From Promethearchaeota archaeon (GTDB taxonomy: Archaea > Asgardarchaeota > Lokiarchaeia > Sigynarchaeales > SOKP01), in NCBI GenBank assembly GCA_019057775.1, contig JAHLWT010000135.1, forward strand, positions 1 through 10,494: 10,494 nucleotides of DNA. The letters run 5' to 3'. A model generated the notes under the pieces. That model did no database searches, was not told the DNA's origin, and saw only the letters and a list, made by a program, of their open reading frames with translations. Numbering within the stretch: the first letter of the stretch is position 1; each line of letters opens with the position of its first letter. A program made the translations under genes and the position numbers. This document shows positions 5,303 through 10,494 of this stretch, in pieces.

Positions 5303-5344
5303 AAAAAGAATGAGATATTCCTTAAGCTTTTGGGATCATTCTTT
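5303..5344 (-). terminator. hairpin terminator of the minus-strand membrane-protein gene
   Basis: On the minus strand AAAGAATGA (5344-5336) pairs perfectly with TCATTCTTT (5313-5305) across a 22-nt loop, and the second arm runs into TTTTT (5307-5303). The hairpin begins at the stop codon of the 88-aa gene. It looks like an intrinsic-type terminator; such structures are less characteristic of archaea, where a T-run alone may suffice. Confidence 0.45.
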
Positions 5345-5609
5345 ACATTTCATAAAATATTTCTTTTTCTTTTTTAAAATGTACATGAATTAAAAGAAAC
5401 AAACCACTTATCACAAGAAAATTCCCTATGATAATTGTTTTATAGAACCAATCAAATGGATTTCTCAGTATAGTATATATCAAATTATTTTTTAATGTGG
5501 AGATCATGAAGATTGATGCCCCATCTATCAAAATTATTCCCAATGTAATTAATCCAAGAGAAAAATAGAATAGACTGTTTGCTTTAAAATTTTTTTTAAT
5601 TGATTTCAT
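5343..5609 (-). CDS. small membrane protein with two predicted helices, 88 aa
   Basis: ATG 5609 lies about 26 nt from the TATA box at 5639-5632, so the message is probably leaderless; the stop is TAA. A lysine-rich N-terminus (MKSIKKNFKANS) precedes helix 1 (residues 13-38, including SLGLITLGIILIDGASIFMI). A loop (STLKNNLIYTILRNPFDW) follows, then helix 2 (about 57-77, KTIIIGNFLVISGLFLLIHV) and a charged tail (HFKKEKEIFYEM). By the positive-inside rule both ends should be cytoplasmic. No family is recognised. It stands alone between two insertion elements, and a hairpin terminator follows it. Confidence 0.65.
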   Translation of the reverse strand: MKSIKKNFKANSLFYFSLGLITLGIILIDGASIFMISTLKNNLIYTILRNPFDWFYKTIIIGNFLVISGLFLLIHVHFKKEKEIFYEM

Positions 5610-5631
5610 ATTATTTTATAGGCATATCAAA

Positions 5632-5639
5632 TATTTATA
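5632..5639 (-). promoter_or_regulatory. TATA box for the minus-strand membrane protein
   Basis: The minus strand reads TATAAATA here, about 26 nt before ATG 5609. It is one of the cleanest leaderless promoter arrangements in the window. The stretch 5640-5741 shows nothing else that I can name. Confidence 0.55.
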
Positions 5640-5741
5640 TCTTGTACAATATTGGATGATTTTTAATTTCCCTTCATCGATAAAAATATTTATAGTTTGT
5701 GTATCTTAATTTAAATTTCGCAATTCTCGCAAGAAAAACTT

Positions 5742-5750
5742 AAATTCGCC
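5742..5750 (+). repeat. 9-bp direct repeat, left flank of the decayed IS
   Basis: AAATTCGCC here and at 7023-7031 bracket the decayed transposase in the same orientation, as expected for a target-site duplication of an element occupying 5751-7022. Confidence 0.5.
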
Positions 5751-7022
5751 CTGAACTTTTATTAAGTCATGAAATTAATAATATTTTTAGGAGGATTTAT
5801 ATAGAATCAGAATTAATTTCCGTATAAATTGGCTGACAGGATTCATTTTCTATTTTTTTATAGAGCTAGCTTGTCCAAATGCGCTTGATGGCTGTTCATC
5901 TAAGTGGATTATCAAATATAGGTATGACGCGTCTGTGAAATGGCATCCACGGCATTATGAGTGTAAAGAGTGCGACAGGCACTTCTATCTGCACTCTTCG
6001 GGAGTTTTTCTCAAATCAAAGAATCAATAAACGAGCTCTTATTTTCTGTATTACATTGTTGAAAAATCGATACCAAATCATTGGGAGAGATTCTCGGCTT
6101 CTCTCCAGCTACCATCTCAAGGATTATAAGATATATTGTCGAAAAGGTTGCAAATCATCCAAAAAAAGAGATTATTTGAAAAAGTCCGAGAACTACTCTG
6201 TCAATTTTTAATGACGAGACATGGATTAATATTTCTAAGAAAATATGGTATTTGATCGTCTTATTAAGTGAAAGGGGAAATATCTTTGCTTTTGAATTGG
6301 TAGAACCTCGGACATCTGAAAAAATCATAGAATTGATCAAACAAGCTGAAAACAGACTAGATAGTCCAATGGAGATACTGATTACGGACGATTTTTCTAC
6401 TTATAAAGGCATGGCAATGAGATTAAAAAGGGATCTCATTAACATTAGACATATCCATAAGCCACCTTATTGACGTATGGTAGTCGATATCATCGAAATA
6501 AAGGAAAAAGAGATTGTAACTGCTCATATAGCTACGACTAATGATATTTTACTTGAAATTAATACTTTTTTCGTGAGAATATCCAGATCGGTTAAAAAAG
6601 TTTATGAAGCGGGAAAGAGAGGGCGTAAGAAGGGGGAAAGAATCGCCCTAAAACATTTATTGAACGTGAGAAACGACAAAAACAGAGAAATAAAAGAAAG
6701 AGAAAAAGGGACAAAAAAAACCGTTTGAACATGGTGAGATTCATGTATATCATTATGATAAAGAAGAGGGTTTATTTCATCCGAAATACGGCTCGGATGA
6801 AATAGTTGCTGATTGCTTACAAGAACTCTCGGTAGTGTTCAAAAATAAGCATATATCGACCAATTCCGTGGAAAATATATTTTCGGTTATTGAAAAGCTT
6901 ATTAATTTCCGCTGTAAGCGTACGTTAGATTTTTTGAAGGCTTTTAATTTCCTATTATTTTACAGTTCGGGAGTGCCCCTCGATTTTAAAATAAGTTCTT
7001 GATAAACTTGAATTATCCCCTC
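5751..7022 (+). mobile_element. decayed insertion sequence with zinc-ribbon DDE transposase
   Basis: The 1272-bp interval between the two AAATTCGCC copies holds one degraded transposase on the plus strand. Clear terminal inverted repeats are not visible: the left end starts CTGAACTTTTATTAAG, and the reverse complement of the right end starts GAGGGGATAATTCAAG, with only weak similarity. The domain layout (zinc ribbon, HTH, DDE) and the 9-bp duplication would suit an IS1-like archaeal element, but the family call is tentative. It is non-functional. Confidence 0.6.
5791..7002 (+). pseudogene. degenerate DDE transposase, zinc-ribbon type
   Basis: Three frame segments rebuild one protein of about 400 residues. 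Segment 1 (to about 6004) contains a zinc ribbon: CPNALDGC and later YECKECDRHFYLHSSG. The frame changes at the T5 run 6005-6009. Segment 2 (to about 6720) has an HTH (KSLGEILGFSPATISRIIRY), the first Asp in IFNDETWIN (codon 6213), and the second Asp in ILITDDFSTYKGMAMRL (codon 6387). It is interrupted by TGA at 6057, 6177 and 6471. The frame changes again at the A8 run 6713-6720. Segment 3 gives the catalytic Glu in TNSVENIFSVIEKL (codon 6871) and ends at TGA 7000-7002. HKPPY*RMVVDIIE suggests that the last TGA replaced a glycine codon. The original start is lost; AGGAGG at 5789-5794 may be its ribosome site. Function was DNA transposition; it cannot be expressed intact. Confidence 0.8.
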
Positions 7023-7031
7023 AAATTCGCC
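7023..7031 (+). repeat. 9-bp direct repeat, right flank of the decayed IS
   Basis: AAATTCGCC, identical to 5742-5750, lies 20 bp past the stop codon of the degenerate transposase. Between here and 7200 the sequence is A/T rich. A GGTGATT at 7101 resembles a ribosome site, but only 16 codons follow. Confidence 0.5.
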
Positions 7032-7200
7032 ATAAAGTATCCTTTAGATTGTTAATTTAAAAAAGGAGTAGGAACAAAAAATTGTCGGAATAAAAACTAA
7101 AGGTGATTAAAGAGTTAAATCATAAAGGGAAATTAAATATTATCCATAATTGAAAAAATACATTTTAATTTAAAATTTTTAAATTATTTTAAGAAGAACA

Positions 7201-7243
7201 TTTAAATACTCAAGATACTATAATTAACTTAATTTTTTATATA
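7201..7243 (+). promoter_or_regulatory. promoter region of the 468-aa secreted protein
   Basis: Two TATA candidates are present: TTTAAATA at 7201-7208, giving a leader of about 45 nt, and TTTATATA at 7236-7243, giving a leader of about 12 nt. Both keep the ribosome site GGGTGA (7267-7272) in the message, although the second only just does. I cannot choose between them from sequence alone. Confidence 0.4.
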
Positions 7244-7276
7244 TTTGATAAAAATGTTAAAATCAAGGGTGAAATT

Positions 7277-8683
7277 TTGATTAAGAAAAAATTAAATTTT
7301 TGTGCAATAGTAATACTTATATCGCTGATGATTTACATAGTTCCAATTAAACTCATTCAGACAAATGAAATAATTGTTAACCAAATAAATAAAGAATCCA
7401 TTCATCTTAGTTCTGAAACCGAAATACCTATTTTTGGATATAAATTAGACATTAATCTTAAGAACTCAATTGAAAGAGATGATTTAGCCACTTTAAAAAT
7501 CTATCAACATAACGAAAAATCATTAGATATTGAAATCAATACCAAATTTGGAAATTTTCGCTATGATAATTTAATCTTAAATGAAGAATTATTGGATAAT
7601 TCTATTGAATCGCCTATTAAACGCTTTGAAGTTGAGTCAATATTTGATGGGTTTTTTATGGAATTCGTGATAACAAATAATACTGTATATGTTAATATAG
7701 CTTTTGAGGAAAATGAGTGTCAGCTAAGTTTTGATGGAATTATGTATGGAAATTTTCTTGAAATTTCTAATTATAATAAAGAAGATACTTTACTACCGTC
7801 ATCTGAACAATTAAACACAATTGAACTGATGAAACAATATTTAAAAGAGAAGCAAGAAAAGGGTCTTATTATTTATAAGAATCCATCTCTTTTACAAGAA
7901 AACTCTGAAGTATCGAAAACATCAAGTCTAACAAAAGGAATTTCATACACTAAATATGGTGTTGCTCATGATTTGTATGATTTAGATGATGACCATGGTA
8001 TTGATAATCCTTCTTATCTTCGAAAGCTTCCAGATTATTATTGGGAGCCATACTCTAGTATTGATATTGGAATTTGGAGATACATGCCGAGTGAGTCTCA
8101 AGTTAAAAGTGATCTTCAATATTACAATAAGGATTATATTCAAAATGGACAGGGATATATTCGAGATCTTTTAGCTTATAATGTACTCACTGAAGATGTT
8201 GCTATCTATGGAAAGGACTTCGGTCCAGATTGGGAAGTTTATCAATGGCAACCATTTCTATGGTGGTGGAGTCAAAATCTTGTAGGTGTGATTCTCCCAA
8301 GTGAAGTAAGGGCATTATGGTATTATTCATATAACCCTTCTACAGGAGTGGAAATAGATGTTCATCCATGGAATTCTTTAATATTTGCTCACACATGTGA
8401 TGGTTGGTCTTACGAATTAAGTGACCCTCGAGGTCCTACAATGGCTCATGCATTTTGTGATTATGGAGCTGGGGCATTCGTAGGTTCTCATACAGTTACA
8501 TATGCATTTTATGAGAATCTTTGGCCTGATCCAGCCAGAACAGAATTCTGGAATGCTTTGTGTCAAGAAAATAAAAATGTTGGAACTGCTCTAAATGATT
8601 ATTGTGCTTATCTAACGTGGGCCTTTGGCTATGATATGCGTCCAGAATGGCATATAATGGGAAGTAGTGGGTTAACAATTTAA
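7277..8683 (+). CDS. secreted or membrane-anchored protein with gingipain/caspase-like C-terminal region, 468 aa
   Basis: The TTG start is fixed by GGGTGA (7267-7272) with a 4-nt spacer. The N-terminus has a lysine cluster and a hydrophobic helix (residues 7-27, including CAIVILISLMIYIVPIKLI), a signal peptide or anchor, so the rest is extracellular. Residues 30-165 are beta-rich and acidic; 175-215 form a charged helical linker. The region from 220 to the end is aromatic-rich. The C-terminal block resembles peptidase family C25/caspase-fold proteins: NSLIFAHTCDGWS (candidate Cys 374, with His 363 in DVHPWN or His 372), AHAFCDYGAGAFVGSHTVTYA, FWNALCQENKNVGTALND, and a final WHIMGSSGLTI. The usual Gly-His-Gly motif upstream of the Cys is not evident, so activity is uncertain. 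Transport, cell-surface or substrate partners are not encoded nearby. A strong terminator follows, making it a single-gene unit. Confidence 0.8.
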   Translation: MIKKKLNFCAIVILISLMIYIVPIKLIQTNEIIVNQINKESIHLSSETEIPIFGYKLDINLKNSIERDDLATLKIYQHNEKSLDIEINTKFGNFRYDNLILNEELLDNSIESPIKRFEVESIFDGFFMEFVITNNTVYVNIAFEENECQLSFDGIMYGNFLEISNYNKEDTLLPSSEQLNTIELMKQYLKEKQEKGLIIYKNPSLLQENSEVSKTSSLTKGISYTKYGVAHDLYDLDDDHGIDNPSYLRKLPDYYWEPYSSIDIGIWRYMPSESQVKSDLQYYNKDYIQNGQGYIRDLLAYNVLTEDVAIYGKDFGPDWEVYQWQPFLWWWSQNLVGVILPSEVRALWYYSYNPSTGVEIDVHPWNSLIFAHTCDGWSYELSDPRGPTMAHAFCDYGAGAFVGSHTVTYAFYENLWPDPARTEFWNALCQENKNVGTALNDYCAYLTWAFGYDMRPEWHIMGSSGLTI

Positions 8684-8700
8684 TTAGATCTTTTTTTTCT

Positions 8701-8735
8701 TGAGATGGCAAAATCATCTCAGTCTTTTTTTTTTT
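8701..8735 (+). terminator. intrinsic-type terminator after the secreted protein gene
   Basis: TGAGATG (8701-8707) and CATCTCA (8715-8721) form a perfect 7-bp stem with a 7-nt loop, followed by eleven T residues (8725-8735). A further T8 run lies just before the stem (8691-8698). Archaea can terminate on T-runs alone; this one has both elements. Confidence 0.7.
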
Positions 8736-8777
8736 GACCGATAAGTTGAAAAACACCAAATCCTATTATTATTTATA

Positions 8778-10457
8778 ATGAAATGTGAAACTTATTCAGA
8801 AGAATATAGAACTGTGAGAATTAGCTATCCCTCTGAATGGAGTTTTGCGTGCCCCTCGTGTGGAGAAAGGGTGAAGTTTAGACATCCCGATGATGGTAAG
8901 CTTATTCATACCTTAGAAGGATCCATATATCAAATCGTTAATTTATATTCTTGTACTAATGGAAAATGTGAATTTAGCAAAATTGTATTTAATCCTTGTC
9001 TTAGATTTGACTATAGTCAAAGAACATATGGTGCAGACGTTTTTAGACTTATTACTGAGGTAAGTTTGATTTACGAGTTGAAGTCAAATCAAATACATAA
9101 GCGTTTAATCAGGAAATATCACTTAAATATATCGAAAGATACAATTCGGCGCATTTGTGACGATATTTTAAAACTCAAATCATTAAAAATAGATGAAAAA
9201 ATCCTGGAAATTATAAGGAAACAAGGGCATATCTTGGTAGGATTTGATGGGTAAGACCCTGGTGGAGATGATCCATCGATTTGGTGTTTTATGGACTTGA
9301 TCTCGAATCGTGTGCTAGCTACCTATAAATTTGATACGCTAGACTATAACATTCTTCATCAAACAATTAAGAGGATCCAGGAGTTATACGGCGTTAAGAT
9401 AATCGGTTGGGTGAGTGATAAACAAACCCTAATTACGAAGTGTCATGATACTTTCTACGCCAAAATTCCTCATCAATATTGCCAATATCATTTTCTAAGG
9501 AATACATGGAATCATTTAGAGGCTTTAGATAGTAACACTTATTTATCACTTAAAAAAACGGTTAATTCATTGGATATCCATACAAGATCTAACAGTGCAC
9601 TTGTTTTTTTTGAAGGGATAGGTAAAAAATCTGTTCGGGAAGTATTTAAAGGCGTAGACAAGGATCTCCAAAAAATGATAAAGGTACGCAATAAAATATT
9701 TAAAGAATTGAGAGGTATATGGCTTTTTGAAAAATTAACCGAATACCAGACCAGAATGGTTGAAATTTTAGCGGATAAAGACCTCAAACTTCGCTTTACT
9801 AAAATTTTAACTAAAACATTACTGGACCTCAAAAGCGCATTAAATGAAGTAACATCATATTTTGAGGCTTCCCAAGAGTTAAATCAGTAATTCCAACAAA
9901 TCAGGGAGGCTTTTGGAAATGAAAATGTTTCTCAAAAAGAAAGAAAAAAGATACTCCCAAAATTATACGAGGATATCTTTGCAAGAGCACAAGATGACAA
10001 TCCTAAATTAAATTTAGCCGAATGTAGATCCTTTTTACCAAACAAAAATAAATCTAAAACTGAAATAATGTGTGAATGGTGTAGATTATGGGGATCTTAC
10101 CTTCCTGGGCTGTTTCAGTACTACAATTTTCCTGTGGTTGTAAAAACAAATAATTCTCTTGAGCAAGGGTTTAGCACTCAAAAACAAGTGTTATTTAACC
10201 GGGTAGCCAAGGCAAACATTATCCACATGATTGCTACTCGCGGTGAGGATTATTTGCGACTAAAACATTGTGATCCCGAAGAATTAGAGTCTGATATCGT
10301 TAAATAATATACTGAAGAGGTTATGAAACAATTGCGAGCAGAACTAAGCTCTGACATTAAGGAGGTAACCGCTATGGACCGTGCGAGAAGTAAGCGTTAT
10401 GAACGGTTTGATGTGGATGTGTTAAAATACTATCAACAAAATAAGAAAAAAAAGTGA
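8778..10457 (+). pseudogene. DDE transposase (CxxH-insert type) interrupted by three in-frame TAA codons
   Basis: One frame of 560 codons runs from ATG 8778 to TGA 10455-10457 without any indel, broken only by TAA at 9252, 9888 and 10305. The N-terminus has a zinc-finger-like region (CPSCGERVKF, then SCTNGKCEF) and an HTH-like segment (SNQIHKRLIRKYHLNISKDT). The catalytic domain shows Asp in ILVGFDG (codon 9246), Asp in IIGWVSDKQTLI (codon 9417), the PHQYCQYHFLRN CxxH motif, and Glu in TNNSLEQGFSTQKQ (codon 10161), a layout known from IS256/Mutator-like transposases. The first TAA falls where I recall relatives having Gln (DG[Q]DPGGDDPSIW), so CAA to TAA is likely. Terminal repeats were not found; the right end may lie outside the window. 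Recently inactivated by appearance. Confidence 0.8.
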
Positions 10458-10472
10458 GGCGGCAATTTAGTC

Positions 10473-10480
10473 GGAGGTGA
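10473..10480 (+). promoter_or_regulatory. consensus ribosome binding site for the next gene
   Basis: GGAGGTGA is a full match to the complement of the 16S rRNA 3' end and sits 7 nt before a TTG codon. It is the best ribosome site in the window and decides the start at 10488. No separate promoter is visible in the 15 bp after the transposase stop, so this gene may have been co-transcribed with it. Confidence 0.6.
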
Positions 10481-10487
10481 GATTATT

Positions 10488-10494
10488 TTGCGAC
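10488..10494 (+). CDS. first codons of a downstream gene (partial)
   Basis: TTG CGA C follows the consensus ribosome site and runs off the window. The product cannot be judged. Proximity to the transposase frame leaves open that it belongs to the same mobile element. Confidence 0.4.

Noticed and set aside
5957..6211. 84-codon plus-strand frame in the decayed IS
   Set aside because: The zinc-ribbon, HTH and first catalytic Asp are encoded in the other frames across this interval, so this frame is a by-product of the frameshifts.
6039..6728. TGA read as Trp or selenocysteine in the central transposase segment
   Set aside because: The same gene also has two frameshifts and a lost start, so ordinary decay explains it. 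No selenocysteine insertion element was seen, and one TGA sits where Gly fits better.
7986..8174. 62-codon plus-strand frame inside the secreted protein gene
   Set aside because: It is fully nested in a confident 468-aa gene in another frame.
8496..8759. 87-codon minus-strand frame across the end of the 468-aa gene
   Set aside because: It crosses the terminator hairpin and poly-T and is antisense to a conserved C-terminal domain. Its Lys/Phe runs derive from the T and A tracts.
9539..9832. 97-codon minus-strand frame inside the third transposase
   Set aside because: It is antisense to the preserved transposase frame and has no promoter or ribosome site.
8778..10457. Reassignment of TAA (for example to Gln) as an explanation for the three-ochre transposase and the 740-1027 frame
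   Set aside because: Several sound genes here end in TAA at sensible places (2668, 3508, 8683, the IS630 transposase). Reading through 8683 would run into a terminator hairpin and poly-T.

Overview
The window is AT-rich (by eye about 30% G+C) and reads as an accessory region of an archaeal chromosome. The evidence is promoter architecture: TATA-like boxes (TTTAAATA, TTTATATA, TATAAATA) lie about 25-35 nt upstream of several start codons, often with no room for a leader (genes at 1250, 3143, 4087 and 5609 on the minus strand). Where a leader exists, it carries a GGTGA/GGAGGTGA-type ribosome site before a TTG start (7277, 10488). The gene mix of orphans, IS debris and a large secreted protein would suit an Asgard/Lokiarchaeia-like genome, but that placement is a guess. 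No rRNA, tRNA or CRISPR array was recognised.

Layout. 1-85 is the 5' end of a minus-strand gene with a TATA box and an inverted repeat behind it. 310-1027 holds a 135-aa orphan followed by a second reading frame broken by one ochre stop. 1250-1783 is an orphan with a probable winged-helix C-terminal half. 1784-2089 contains a small G+C-rich patch that may be a membrane-protein remnant. 2090-2668 is a SAM-dependent methyltransferase-like protein whose true start is probably further upstream. 2704-2914 (minus) is a frameshifted gene remnant. 3012-3119 is a 35-codon frame running into a 121-aa conserved orphan (3143-3508), which converges on another orphan (3551-3949, minus).

3987-5148 is a complete IS630-family element with 27-bp inverted repeats, TA duplications and a transposase split by an apparent -1 frameshift. 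5343-5609 (minus) is a small two-helix membrane protein with its own TATA box and a hairpin terminator. 5751-7022 is a decayed IS bounded by 9-bp direct repeats; its zinc-ribbon/HTH/DDE transposase carries frameshifts and three in-frame TGA codons. 7277-8683 encodes a secreted or membrane-anchored 468-aa protein whose C-terminal part resembles gingipain/caspase-fold peptidases, followed by a strong hairpin/poly-T terminator. 8778-10457 is a third transposase, of the type with a CxxH insert, kept in one frame but interrupted by three TAA codons. The window ends on a consensus ribosome site and the first codons of another gene.

The genes do not form an obvious pathway. The region looks like a landing zone: orphan genes, each mostly with its own promoter, separated by three mobile elements at three stages of decay (apparently intact, stops only, stops plus frameshifts). 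I do not see a convincing new multi-gene system. The items most worth follow-up are the secreted peptidase-like protein, the two orphan families whose conserved cores I recall from eukaryotes, viruses and bacteria, the IS630 element that carries outward TATA boxes in its inverted repeats, and the three-ochre transposase.
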